A stretch of DNA of 37,039 nucleotides, from positions 1 to 37,039 of the forward strand of contig JACQZS010000011.1 in assembly GCA_016213725.1 (NCBI GenBank), read 5' to 3'. Position 1 is the first letter of the stretch. Each line of letters begins with the position of its first letter. This DNA comes from Acidobacteriota bacterium. Its GTDB lineage: Bacteria > Acidobacteriota > Terriglobia > Bryobacterales > Bryobacteraceae. The position numbers were made by a program, and so were the translations under genes. Under the pieces are notes generated by a model. The model did no database searches and had not been told where the DNA came from. It worked only from the letters and a program-made list of their open reading frames with translations. Below, in pieces: positions 17,136-25,295 of the stretch.

Positions 17136-17567
17136 ATGCAGATCCGCCTCAAACGCCTCCACCCCGACGCCCAGCTCCCTCAATACGCCCATGGCCCCGA
17201 AGAAGACGCCGGCATGGATCTCCAGTCCGTCGAGGATGTCACCCTTCAGCCCCGCATTCCCGTCCTCGTCCCCACCGGCCTGGCCATCGAACTCCCCCCC
17301 GGTTTCGAAGCCCAGCTCCGCCCCCGCTCCGGCCTCGCCCTCCGCCACGCCATCACTCTCCCCAACGCCCCGGCCACCATCGACCCCGGCTATCGCGGCG
17401 AAATCCGCATCATCCTCCTCAACCTCGGCACGGAGCCCTACCAGATCCACAAGGGCGATCGCATCGCCCAGATGATCATCGCCCGTTACGAATCCATCTC
17501 CTGGATCGAATCCGACCTCGCCGACTCCACCCGCGGCCAAGGCGGCTTCGGCTCCTCCGGCCGCTGA
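17136..17567 (+). CDS. dut: dUTP diphosphatase (dUTPase)
   Basis: 143-residue trimeric dUTPase that hydrolyses dUTP to dUMP and diphosphate, keeping uracil out of DNA and supplying dUMP for thymidylate synthesis. All five motifs are present in order: DAGMDLQS (24-31), RPRSGLA (62-68), ATIDPGYRGEI with catalytic Asp83 and Tyr86 (80-90), GDRIAQMII (107-115) and the C-terminal arm RGQGGFGSSG (133-142), which closes over the substrate. Length is normal. It starts 14 bp from the ThyX-like gene in the opposite direction, so each promoter must lie largely inside the other gene. Its stop is 6 bp from the stop of the convergent nuclease-like gene. Confidence 0.96.
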   Translation: MQIRLKRLHPDAQLPQYAHGPEEDAGMDLQSVEDVTLQPRIPVLVPTGLAIELPPGFEAQLRPRSGLALRHAITLPNAPATIDPGYRGEIRIILLNLGTEPYQIHKGDRIAQMIIARYESISWIESDLADSTRGQGGFGSSGR

Positions 17568-17573
17568 CCGGCC

Positions 17574-19166
17574 TCACACCCAGTCTGGAAAGTACCGCGC
17601 CATCATCCACTCCCGCCACGCCGCCAACTTCGGCTCCAGCCGCGCAACCTCTTCCACCATCTGCCTTGGATCCCACACCTCCGCAGCATCCTCCCCTCCA
17701 ATCATCCGGAGCGCCTCCAGCGCATCCCGGCTGCCCGCAACCGGCGACGCCAAACGCCTCACCGCGCCGTTTCCTGCATGCGGGCACACCACAAATCGAG
17801 CCCAATCGACGCCCGGCGCCTCGCTTGCCGCTGCCTTGGCCAGCGCGTGGTTCCTCATCAGCTGGTAAAGCCCCTCTCGAAAGGGGCATGGCTCCGCCAG
17901 TTCGCTCACTCTCGCCAGGTCCACGTGCTCCCAATACCGCCGCCCGAAGCGCCGCGCCATGTAACATTCGCCCGTGGGATTCCTGGCTATCCGCCTGGCA
18001 TCCATGCAGCGCTCCCGTTCCTCATTCCGGCTTGGCGGATGACGTTCATCAAACCACCCCCTGCACCCCCCAAACTCGCTCTCTGTCAACTTGACCTCGC
18101 CCAGGACGTACCCCATCCGGCCCCCCCGCCCCTCCACCCGAATCAGGAAGTCGGGGCTGGTCCCGATCCCCTCCTCGCCCAGCCACTTGCCCGCCCCTGG
18201 AATCGCGGCTTCCACCTGCAACTCCACCCGCTCCCCTTGGTACGGCAAACCCGGACACCGCACCCGTAGAAATTCCCGCGCCAACTCCGCGTCCAGCGCC
18301 AGCGGAGCGCACAGATTCAGCGTGAACGCCTGGCTGGAATGCGGCTCGTCGAAATACCGGTGCTCCGGCCCTCTCAGTAGCCCCCGCCACGCTGGGTCAA
18401 ACAAATGACTTCCGCCCAATCCCCGCAAGTGAGCCCGTAGCATCCGCTTGAACGGAGGATCCTCCCGATGCGCGCACGCCCTGGCCCTTTGTCTCATATC
18501 CCCCCAATCCACCTCGCTCGCCTTACTGTCGTCGCTCACCGCGGCAAACGCGAAATCCGCCGCGAATCCTTGCAGCCCTTTGGACAATGCCTGCTCCAGT
18601 ACGCTGCAATCCCGACCGTGGTAATACCGCTCCGGCGCCCACACCCGCAGTTCAATCCACTTCGCCTGCAATAGTGGAAGCTCCGTCAGAAACTCCGCCG
18701 GCGCTCTTCTCCTCGCCAGCAGATACAACACGAAGTTCCTCAGGATCTCCGCCGCCGCGCGCTCTGGAGAATCCGCCTCCAGCTTCAGTTCGATCAGGGC
18801 GTACCGCCCCTCTCCCCGGTCCTCGGCCAGATCCACGCACGCGCGCTTGTTGCGCGCCCCGGTTTCGTCAAACACCCCCGAAGCCACCGGCACTTCACAA
18901 AACAACTCCGACTTCGCCTTCGACAACCGGATCGCCCACCCTCGCTCGCCATGGCCATCTTCCATCTCCGGCTTCCTCAACCGCCAGAGGGATCTAGAAC
19001 GCCAGGGAGAGCCGGCCAACTGCCCCGCCAACCATTCCAAACTCTTCTCCAGTTCCCCCGCGAACCACCCCGCGCCCGGCTCGCCAAGCCCCTCCACGAG
19101 CCGCCGCACCCGGTAATCCATCCACTCCAGCACGTTCACTGTGGGGGATGATTCGAGATCCGCCAT
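17574..19166 (-). CDS. Uncharacterised protein with two PD-(D/E)XK nuclease-like cores
   Basis: 530 residues from ATG 19166, chosen because GGAGG lies 5 bases upstream; the frame runs on to 19208. Core 1: VDLAED with Asp112, then ALIELKLE with Glu126-x-Lys128, followed by an Ala-rich helix (SPERAAAEILRNF). Core 2: SSQAFTLNLCAPL (about 278-290), TSPDFLIRVEG with Asp339, GYVLGEVKLTE with Glu357-x-Lys359, and further on EGLYQLMRNHALA, resembling the Gln/Arg helix of restriction-enzyme-like folds. The second half recalls the PGN_0703 group of putative restriction endonucleases (from memory). No methyltransferase, helicase or toxin partner lies beside it. The function is unknown; the nuclease fold is an inference from motifs. 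Confidence 0.6.
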   Translation of the reverse strand: MADLESSPTVNVLEWMDYRVRRLVEGLGEPGAGWFAGELEKSLEWLAGQLAGSPWRSRSLWRLRKPEMEDGHGERGWAIRLSKAKSELFCEVPVASGVFDETGARNKRACVDLAEDRGEGRYALIELKLEADSPERAAAEILRNFVLYLLARRRAPAEFLTELPLLQAKWIELRVWAPERYYHGRDCSVLEQALSKGLQGFAADFAFAAVSDDSKASEVDWGDMRQRARACAHREDPPFKRMLRAHLRGLGGSHLFDPAWRGLLRGPEHRYFDEPHSSQAFTLNLCAPLALDAELAREFLRVRCPGLPYQGERVELQVEAAIPGAGKWLGEEGIGTSPDFLIRVEGRGGRMGYVLGEVKLTESEFGGCRGWFDERHPPSRNEERERCMDARRIARNPTGECYMARRFGRRYWEHVDLARVSELAEPCPFREGLYQLMRNHALAKAAASEAPGVDWARFVVCPHAGNGAVRRLASPVAGSRDALEALRMIGGEDAAEVWDPRQMVEEVARLEPKLAAWREWMMARYFPDWV

Positions 19167-19232
19167 ACCACCCTCCATCGGCGCAACCCGAGTGCGGCAA
19201 CAGCCCACTGGTGCCCATCGCCCCTCCGCCCG

Positions 19233-19886
19233 CTACTTCTTCCCCACTTCGAAATCGTCGAAGTACGTCACGCTGTCCGCCTTCGTCCACAAACCCGTCT
19301 TCCCAGCGCCAGCAAACGTCCCATCCTCCACCTCCATCACCTTCTCCCCGTCGAAATACACCACGAACCGCTTACCCACAAACTCCACCCGCAGCGACGA
19401 CCACACTCCCTTCGGCACCTTGTGCTTCACCCCGTACGTCTTCTCCGGCGTCCCCACCGGCGCCAGCGCCACTCGCTTCCCGCCCTCCACCTTGTACAGC
19501 ACCACGTTGTCCTCCAACGCGTTCGCCCGCACGATGTAGTAATTGCCCGGATCCTGGTACCGCCAGACAACGCCCGCCGCCTGGTCTTTCACCCCCGATA
19601 CGGTCTTGAACTTCACCGAAACCCGCCCATCCGCCAGCTTCGCCTTCTCGTAGATCGCCAGCGGAAACCGCCCCGATGTCTCATCCGCCGATAGCTGCCC
19701 TAGAACCCTCGGCGGGGTCGGCGCAGCCGCATCCTCCACCACCTCCCACCGCGGCGCGCCGCCCTGGCTCGTCATCGCCACCACCCAATCGCGAGGCACC
19801 GCGCCCGCTTTCTCTTTCCGGAAGTCTACTTTCGCCGCCATCGCAGCCACACACCCGATCCACAACAGGACAACCGCGCGTCGCAT
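19233..19886 (-). CDS. Secreted protein of the DUF1080/lectin-fold type
   Basis: 217 residues. The signal peptide is MRRAVVLLWIGCVAAMAAK. The rest resembles the concanavalin-like sandwich of DUF1080/laminin-G-type proteins: DFRKEKAGAVPRDW near the start, DGRVSVKFKTVSG, GVVWRYQDPGNYYIVRANALEDN, a W-containing strand GVWSSLRVEFVGKRFVVYFDGEKV, and the closing GKTGLWTKADSVTYFDDFEVG. Members of this fold bind or cleave glycans; no catalytic residues can be named here. It stands alone between the nuclease-like gene and a terminator hairpin. Confidence 0.65.
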   Translation of the reverse strand: MRRAVVLLWIGCVAAMAAKVDFRKEKAGAVPRDWVVAMTSQGGAPRWEVVEDAAAPTPPRVLGQLSADETSGRFPLAIYEKAKLADGRVSVKFKTVSGVKDQAAGVVWRYQDPGNYYIVRANALEDNVVLYKVEGGKRVALAPVGTPEKTYGVKHKVPKGVWSSLRVEFVGKRFVVYFDGEKVMEVEDGTFAGAGKTGLWTKADSVTYFDDFEVGKK

Positions 19887-19912
19887 CTTCTCAGCCTACC
19901 CCCAAACGCAAA

Positions 19913-19944
19913 ACGGGCCTTCGCCCCGCAGGGCAAAGGCCCGT
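19913..19944 (-). terminator. Rho-independent terminator after the FecR-like gene
   Basis: ACGGGCCTT (19913-19921) pairs with AAGGCCCGT (19936-19944), with an inner GCCC/GGGC stem and the loop CGCA. On the minus strand the hairpin is followed by TTTTGCGTTT. It lies 20 bp after the stop of the 19965-20828 gene and 26 bp before the next start. Confidence 0.8.
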
Positions 19945-19964
19945 CCGAACCTGAACGGGCTCAA

Positions 19965-20828
19965 CTAGCGCGACATCGTCGCAAAGACGATCCCGGCGCC
20001 CGCGCCACCCGCAATCGCCACCCCGATCGCCACCTTCGTACCCGCGCTCATGCCCGTGCCCGTCGGCTTGGTCGGACCTTTCGATCCTTCCGTCGGCTTC
20101 TGCCCGCCGCCAGTCGGCACCTGTCCGCCGCTCTGCGGCGCGTTCTCGTCATCCACCCGGTTCAGCCGCGCCACTTCGATCACCTGCGAATTGCGGTCCG
20201 CGCCCGCTTTCACGGTCCCGCTGGCTTCCACCAACTGCCCCAGTTCCTTTTGCAGGTTCGAGCCGCGCAACTCCGCGTCCACGTTCGTCAGCCGGTCCGT
20301 CACCACGTACCGCGCTCCATCCTGCCGCAGCACGCCCGTCACGGAAGACTGCGCGCTCGCCCCCGCTCCCGGCGTCAGATCCAGCACCTTGCCCGGTGCT
20401 ACCTTTGCCAGCAGCAATCCTTCCGCATTCCGCACCTGCGCCTGCCCTGTCAGCGCCGCCACCTTCACCACGCCGCCGGTCAGCGCCACCTGCGCCTGCC
20501 CGCCCGTCGCCGCAATCTGCAGCCCGCGCGCTTCCACTCTGTACGATGGCGTCGAAACCACACTCACGCCGCTCTCCAGCACCAGCTTGTCCGCATATAC
20601 CCGCGCCGCGCTGTTCGGAGCCAGCGTCGCCCGGCCCCCCTTCGTCAATTGAATCCGTGCCGCATCCGCCGCCGCCTGCACGCTCGATCCCTCCGCCAGA
20701 TTCGCGTTCCCGCTCACCTGCGCCTGGTTCACCCGCATCGCGCCGTTACTTACCGCTACCCCAATCACGCCGCTCCCCGCCATCGCCACCAGCGAGAATG
20801 CTCCTGCTATCCAAAGGCCCTTTGCCAT
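19965..20828 (-). CDS. FecR-like membrane-anchored/exported protein
   Basis: About 287 residues. An N-terminal hydrophobic segment (LWIAGAFSLVAMAGSGVIGVAVS) is followed by a FecR-like beta-rich domain: NLAEGSSVQAAADAARIQLTKGG, then NSAARVYADKLVLESG and VEARGLQIAATGG, and a second strand-rich part (LTGQAQVRN, VAPGKVLDL). Then comes a segment on variability of charge (LVEASGTVKAGADRNSQVIEVARL), a Gly/Pro/Thr linker and a C-terminal membrane helix (VAIGVAIAGGAGAGIVFA). FecR domains usually accompany ECF sigma factors; none is visible here. The start is uncertain: GAGGAG precedes GTG 20837, GTG 20831 and ATG 20828 by 3, 9 and 12 bases. Confidence 0.6.
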   Translation of the reverse strand: MAKGLWIAGAFSLVAMAGSGVIGVAVSNGAMRVNQAQVSGNANLAEGSSVQAAADAARIQLTKGGRATLAPNSAARVYADKLVLESGVSVVSTPSYRVEARGLQIAATGGQAQVALTGGVVKVAALTGQAQVRNAEGLLLAKVAPGKVLDLTPGAGASAQSSVTGVLRQDGARYVVTDRLTNVDAELRGSNLQKELGQLVEASGTVKAGADRNSQVIEVARLNRVDDENAPQSGGQVPTGGGQKPTEGSKGPTKPTGTGMSAGTKVAIGVAIAGGAGAGIVFATMSR

Positions 20829-21051
20829 CACGGACACACTCCTCGCAATCAGAATCGCAACGCCAGTCTAGATCTTTCAGCCTACATAAACCGGCACTAG
20901 AGGGCAAGACCGTAAAGACCTCACTGTCGCCGGTGTTTGATCTGCCCGGTGCAATTCGCCGGTGATCCGTCCGCTGTCGCACCCGCCAATTGCTTCCGTC
21001 TCGGCGGATCCGAATCGTCCAGTGATCAGTTTTGCAGCCAGCCCCACTCGC

Positions 21052-22134
21052 CTACTGCAGCACACCGCCTACCGAAGGCCCGAAGCCCATGCCCTGGCGC
21101 CACGCGCCGGCAACGGTCCTGCCTCCGTTCAGCAAAGCCCAGTCCCAATCCACGGGACCTGATGCTTTGCTGTCCAGAGTGAACGTCAGGCGGCTGCCCT
21201 CCCGGCAGACGTGGACCTGAACGGTAACCCGCGCAAGATCCTCAGGGGGGATCATCGGCCTCACCGTGCAGGTCTTGAAATCCACCATAAAATCGTGCAG
21301 GTTCCGGGGGTTTTGGTAAATATCGGGTGCTTTGAAAATCAGGTTTTCCACGCGGTAGCGGATCCCCACCAGCGGTGGGGGCGGTGGCGGGTCCACCTGA
21401 CCCGACCCGTCAAGAGCCATCGACCAGCCGCCCCCGGCGAAGTTCACCGTCCCATTCACCGTCTTTCCGCCGGGGGCCACCGTTCCCGTGTACACCCCGG
21501 CGTCCCTGCGCTCAAAGATGACCGTGCGTCCGTCGTAGGAGCGCAGCGTGAAGGTGTCGTTGGAAAGTCCGCCGCTCGCTTCGTGCCGGGCCACGGCATC
21601 GTAGACATTGCTGTCGCCGCGGCGCGTCAACGTCCATGTCCATCTGTCGTTTCCAATCCATTGCAGGATCGTCAGCCGCGCCCCAAGTCTGGCCGGACCA
21701 CCCGCAGCAGGCGCGGCTGGCGCCGCTGCAACCGCCGGGCCCGAGCCGTCGAGCGTCATCGACCAGCCCCCGCCGGCGAAATTCACCGTCCCAGTGACCG
21801 TCTTCCCATCCGCCGCCACGGTTCCCGTGTAGATGCCGGCGTCGGGACGGTCGAAGATGATCGTACTGCCTTCGAAAGTCCGCAAAACGAAGATGTGGTT
21901 CGACTGGCGCCCGCTGGCTTCGTGCCGGGCCACCGCGTCGTATGTGTTGGTGTTGCCACGGCGCGTGAGCGACCACGTCCACGAGTCGCTGCCGGCCCAT
22001 TGCTTGATGGTCATCGATGGCGGAGCGGGACGGGATTGGGCTGTGGCGCGGAATGCCGGAGCGGAGAGCGGAATCAGGGCCAGGAAGGTGAGACACTGCG
22101 TAAGCACAAGTACCTCCGTGCAGAAGCAGGACAT
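21052..22134 (-). CDS. Exported protein of unknown function with an internal 90-residue duplication
   Basis: 360 residues. A signal-like start (VLTQCLTFLALIPLSAPAFRATAQS) is followed by two near-identical 90-residue modules at residues 43-132 and 156-245. Each begins with a Trp-rich strand (QW-G-D-WTW-LTRRG), contains YDAVARHEASG, and ends GTVNFAGGGWSM-LDGSG. An Ala/Pro linker separates them and a Pro run (PPPPPP) precedes a unique C-terminal domain of about 105 residues containing two Cys (KTCTVRPM, VHVCREG). No known family was recognised. The pattern suggests a repeated beta-sandwich binding module. No clear Shine-Dalgarno precedes ATG 22134. Confidence 0.7.
   Translation of the reverse strand: MSCFCTEVLVLTQCLTFLALIPLSAPAFRATAQSRPAPPSMTIKQWAGSDSWTWSLTRRGNTNTYDAVARHEASGRQSNHIFVLRTFEGSTIIFDRPDAGIYTGTVAADGKTVTGTVNFAGGGWSMTLDGSGPAVAAAPAAPAAGGPARLGARLTILQWIGNDRWTWTLTRRGDSNVYDAVARHEASGGLSNDTFTLRSYDGRTVIFERRDAGVYTGTVAPGGKTVNGTVNFAGGGWSMALDGSGQVDPPPPPPLVGIRYRVENLIFKAPDIYQNPRNLHDFMVDFKTCTVRPMIPPEDLARVTVQVHVCREGSRLTFTLDSKASGPVDWDWALLNGGRTVAGAWRQGMGFGPSVGGVLQ
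21400..21669 (-). repeat. Second copy of the internal 90-residue module
   Basis: Codes residues 156-245 of the exported protein and aligns without gaps to residues 43-132. The two copies share long identical stretches such as YDAVARHEASG and GTVNFAGGGWSM. Confidence 0.9.
21739..22008 (-). repeat. First copy of the internal 90-residue module
   Basis: Codes residues 43-132 of the exported protein. The DNA copies have diverged at many silent sites, so the duplication is not very recent. Confidence 0.9.
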
Positions 22135-22176
22135 TCGTTGGCTAGCACAATACCACTCAACCTAATCAGGCTCAAG

Positions 22177-22218
22177 GAGGATGGATGCAGGAGGATGGAT
22201 GCAGGAGGCTGGATGCGG
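22177..22218. repeat. 14-bp tandem repeat, three copies
   Basis: GAGGATGGATGCAG occurs at 22177-22190 and 22191-22204, with a variant at 22205-22218. It lies in the 122-bp spacer between glmU and the duplicated-module gene; no other signal was seen there. Confidence 0.9.
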
Positions 22219-22256
22219 GTCTGCCTGACGTACCCTCTCGCCCGTCCGCGCGCCGC

Positions 22257-23648
22257 CTACTCCGCCTTCTCCTCCCGCCGCCGCTTCGCCCACCCTTCCT
22301 TATTGATTTGATGCGCCCGCCCCACTGCCAGCGCATCCTTCGGCACCGGCTTCGTTACGATGCTCGCTGCCGCCACATAGCTCCCTGCCCCTACCTCTAC
22401 CGGCGCCACCAGCGTCGAATTGCTCCCCACGAACGCCCCGTCCCCGATCTGCGTCGGATTCTTCTTCCGCCCATCGTAATTGCAGGTGATCGTCCCCGCC
22501 CCGATGTTCACCTTCTGCCCGATCGTCGCATCCCCCAGGTAAGCCAGGTGCATCGCCTTCGACCCCTGCCCCAGCCGGGTCTTCTTCAACTCCACAAAAT
22601 TCCCCACCATCGCCCCATCTTCAACCACGGCGCCCATCCTCAACCTGCCGTACGGGCCCACCTCCGCCGCCGCGCCCAGCCTCGAATCCTGCACCGAGCT
22701 GAACGCATGCACCTTCGCCCCATCTTCCAGCACCGCATTCTCCAGAATCGCCGACGCCCCCACGGCGCACTCCCGCCCCACCTTCGTCTTCCCCAGCAGT
22801 TGCGCCATCGGCCCGATCACCGTGTCTTGGCCTACCTCTACGCCGACGTCCACCGTCACGGTCTCCGGCCTCTGAATCGTGACCCCGCCCAGCATCAGCT
22901 CCCGCACCTTCTTCTGCCGGAAAATCCGGTCCGCCTCGGCCAGCTCCACCCGCGTGTTGATCCCCAGAATCTCGTTCGCGTCTTCCACCACCAGCGGCAC
23001 CGTCGCGTGCCCCGCCGCCCGCATCAGCTCTACCACGTCGGTCAGATAGTACTCGCCCGACGCCGGGTTCGGCTCAACCTTCTCCAAGTAGGGCCACAGC
23101 AGCTCCGCTTCAAAACAATAGATCCCGGAATTGATCTCCCGGATCTCCTTCTGCTCCGCCGTCGCCGCCTTCTGCTCTACGATCGCCGCCACCTGCCCGG
23201 CCTCGTCGAGCACAATTCGCCCGTAGCCCGTCGCGTCCGGCAGCACCGTCGTGATCACCGTCGCCGCCCGGCCGCCCGCTTCGTGTTCTGCCAGCAGCCT
23301 CCGCAGCGTCGCCCGCGACAGCAGCGGGCAATCTCCGTACAACACCACCAGCCGGCCGCTCTTCACCCCCGGCTGCCCCGCGCATACCCGCAGCGCGTGC
23401 CCCGTCCCCTTCTGCTCCGTCTGCACTTCGAACCGCGTGCCCAGTCCCTCCACCTCCGCCTTCACCCGCTCCGCCTGATGCCCGACCACCGCCACTATCC
23501 GCTCCGGCTCCGCTATCTCCTTCGCCGCTTCGATCACGTGCTCCAGCAGGCACGCTCCACCCGCCTGGTGCAGCACCTTCGCCAGGCCGCTTCTCATCCT
23601 AGTCCCCAGGCCCGCCGCTAATATCACTACAGACACGTCTCTAGTCAT
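22257..23648 (-). CDS. glmU: Bifunctional GlmU: GlcN-1-P acetyltransferase / GlcNAc-1-P uridylyltransferase
   Basis: 463-residue cytoplasmic enzyme that makes UDP-N-acetylglucosamine for peptidoglycan and outer-membrane glycolipids. The N-terminal nucleotidyltransferase domain begins VVILAAGLGTRMRS (about 7-20) and has LYGDCPLL (about 103-110), GYGRIVLD and EINSGIYCF. The C-terminal left-handed beta-helix (about 250-440) contains YLGDATIGQKVNIGAGTITCNYDG and GDGAFVGSNSTLVAPVEVG, the acetyl-CoA and active-site region. The start at 23648 is fixed by AGGAGA about 7 bases upstream and by family length; the longer open frame to 24014 is a shadow of yvcK. It is the last gene of an operon, 20 bp after yvcK. 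Confidence 0.96.
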   Translation of the reverse strand: MTRDVSVVILAAGLGTRMRSGLAKVLHQAGGACLLEHVIEAAKEIAEPERIVAVVGHQAERVKAEVEGLGTRFEVQTEQKGTGHALRVCAGQPGVKSGRLVVLYGDCPLLSRATLRRLLAEHEAGGRAATVITTVLPDATGYGRIVLDEAGQVAAIVEQKAATAEQKEIREINSGIYCFEAELLWPYLEKVEPNPASGEYYLTDVVELMRAAGHATVPLVVEDANEILGINTRVELAEADRIFRQKKVRELMLGGVTIQRPETVTVDVGVEVGQDTVIGPMAQLLGKTKVGRECAVGASAILENAVLEDGAKVHAFSSVQDSRLGAAAEVGPYGRLRMGAVVEDGAMVGNFVELKKTRLGQGSKAMHLAYLGDATIGQKVNIGAGTITCNYDGRKKNPTQIGDGAFVGSNSTLVAPVEVGAGSYVAAASIVTKPVPKDALAVGRAHQINKEGWAKRRREEKAE

Positions 23649-23668
23649 CGCCGGTCTCCTCTTAGCTC

Positions 23669-24751
23669 CTAATCTCTCTTCGCGCCCCGCATCCTCCGCC
23701 GCCGGCCCCGCTTCGCCAGTTCCACCACCGCCTGCGCCGTCGCCTCCGGATCGTGCCGCACCCGCTCCTCTTTCGCCAGCAGCGGCAACGCCACCACCTC
23801 CACGCCTAACTGCTCCAGCTTCTGGAAATCGTTCGTCACCTGCAGCGCCCGCTGCTTCGCATACCGCACCAGCAGCTCGTCGCTGATCGGATCCGTATTC
23901 ACCACCGCGCAATCCACTACCTTTCTTTGCGCATGCTCCAGCACTGCCGCCACGTGGTCCGACGCCGACAGCCCGTTCGTCTCCCCCGGCTGCCACCTCA
24001 GGTTCACGAAACACGCCTTCAATGCCTTGCTCTGCTCGATCGCCTCCGGAATCCCCTCCACCAGCAGGTTCGGCACCACGCTCGTGAACAGGCTCCCCGG
24101 CCCCACCGTGATCAGGTCCGCCGCCCGGATCGCCGCCAGCGTCTCCTCCATCGGCTTCACCTTCTTCGGATGCAGTTCGATCCGCTGAATCGGCGCATGG
24201 CTCCTGCTGATGCGGGTCTCGCCTTCCACTACCCGGCCATCCGTCAGCCGCGCCCGCAACGTCACGTTCGCCGCCGTCGAGGGGTAGATCCGCCCTGCAA
24301 TCGCCAGTACCTCGCTGCTCAGCTGCACCGCCTTCGCGAAATCCCCCGTGATCTGGCTCAGCACCGCCAGAAACAGGTTCCCGAAACTATGCCCCTTTAG
24401 GCCCCGGCCCCCCGCAAAGCGGTACTGGAACAGCTTCGTCATCAACGCCTCGTCTTCCGACAAGGCCACCATGCAGTTCCTGATATCCCCCGGCGGTAGA
24501 ATGTCCAACTCCCGCCTCAGCCGCCCTGAACTCCCCCCATCGTCGGTCACCGTCACCACCGCCGTCAGCTCCACCGCCGGCGCCCTCGCCTCCCACCGCA
24601 TCCCCGGCACGTGCCGCTTCAGTCCCTTCAGAACCGTCGATAGCCCCGTCCCGCCCCCAATCGTCACCACTCGCAACGGCTCGCCCGCCAGCCCTCCGCG
24701 TCCCGCCGTGGACCCGGCCGCTCCCGCCTCCGCTGTTAGGCGCTTTGCCAC
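23669..24751 (-). CDS. yvcK: YvcK/CofD-like gluconeogenesis factor
   Basis: 360-residue protein of the YvcK (UPF0052) family, a relative of the CofD phosphotransferases. YvcK binds UDP-sugars, including UDP-GlcNAc in Bacillus, and is needed for cell-wall growth on gluconeogenic carbon. Motifs: VVTIGGGTGLSTVLKGLK (about 28-45), VTVTDDGGSSGRLRRELDILPPGDIRNC (about 66-93), KGHSFGNLFLAVL (about 118-130) and DLITVGPGSLFTSVVPNLLV. The start codon is GTG at 24751. Placement next to glmU, whose product YvcK binds, supports a role in controlling precursor flow. A basic tail (RGRRRRMRGAKR) is also present. Confidence 0.93.
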   Translation of the reverse strand: MAKRLTAEAGAAGSTAGRGGLAGEPLRVVTIGGGTGLSTVLKGLKRHVPGMRWEARAPAVELTAVVTVTDDGGSSGRLRRELDILPPGDIRNCMVALSEDEALMTKLFQYRFAGGRGLKGHSFGNLFLAVLSQITGDFAKAVQLSSEVLAIAGRIYPSTAANVTLRARLTDGRVVEGETRISRSHAPIQRIELHPKKVKPMEETLAAIRAADLITVGPGSLFTSVVPNLLVEGIPEAIEQSKALKACFVNLRWQPGETNGLSASDHVAAVLEHAQRKVVDCAVVNTDPISDELLVRYAKQRALQVTNDFQKLEQLGVEVVALPLLAKEERVRHDPEATAQAVVELAKRGRRRRMRGAKRD

Positions 24752-24755
24752 TGCT

Positions 24756-25295
24756 TTACCCGCTCACGGGTTCGCCCGTCAGGACCTCCCGGATCTGCGC
24801 ATGGTCCAACAACGGCGCAAAGTCCGCATCGCTCCGCGCCACCCCTCGAATCGCGCCGTCCGCCGCCACCGCACGCCGCAGATACTGTGCCGCCGCCGCC
24901 ACGCCGCCCGTCATCCCCTCAGCCAGCGCCAGCGCGTACAGGTAATGCGGCTCCCCGCCCTTCGCCACCGCCGTCTCCAGCGGTCCCTTCGCCTCCTGCC
25001 ACTTCCGCGCGTTCAGCAGGCTCACCCCGTACGTGTAATACTCCTCCGCCGTCTGCAGCTTTACCTCGGCCGCCTGCGTCCGCTTCTCACACATCCTCCG
25101 GTACATCGCCGCCGATTCGTTCACAGACATCAGCGGTCCCGCCGCCGCATTTTCGAAATACGGCAACGCCTCCCGGTATTTCCCGGCCGAAAAGAGCTTC
25201 ATCGCCCTTGCAAACAAGTCCGTGTGCGCCTTTGACGTCATCTCCCCACCTGGCGACCCGGTCTTGCCTTCCGAATGCTTCGCTGGCTTCTTCAT
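24756..25295 (-). CDS. Small TPR-like repeat protein
   Basis: About 179 residues from ATG 25295; the frame extends to 25379, and ATG 25241, with GGTGGGGAG just upstream, is an equally possible start. The body is a run of amphipathic helices of TPR type: FARAMKLFSAGKYREALPYFENAA, EYYTYGVSLLNARKWQEAKGPLETAV, HYLYALALAEGMTGGVAAAAQYLRRAVAAD, ending with DADFAPLLDHAQIREVL. No signal peptide. Its stop is 4 bp before the yvcK start, so it heads the yvcK-glmU operon and may act as a scaffold or regulator for them (inference). Confidence 0.7.
   Translation of the reverse strand: MKKPAKHSEGKTGSPGGEMTSKAHTDLFARAMKLFSAGKYREALPYFENAAAGPLMSVNESAAMYRRMCEKRTQAAEVKLQTAEEYYTYGVSLLNARKWQEAKGPLETAVAKGGEPHYLYALALAEGMTGGVAAAAQYLRRAVAADGAIRGVARSDADFAPLLDHAQIREVLTGEPVSG

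Noticed and set aside
23649-24014. N-terminal extension of glmU
   Set aside because: It overlaps yvcK in another frame and precedes a well-placed AGGAGA and ATG at 23648.
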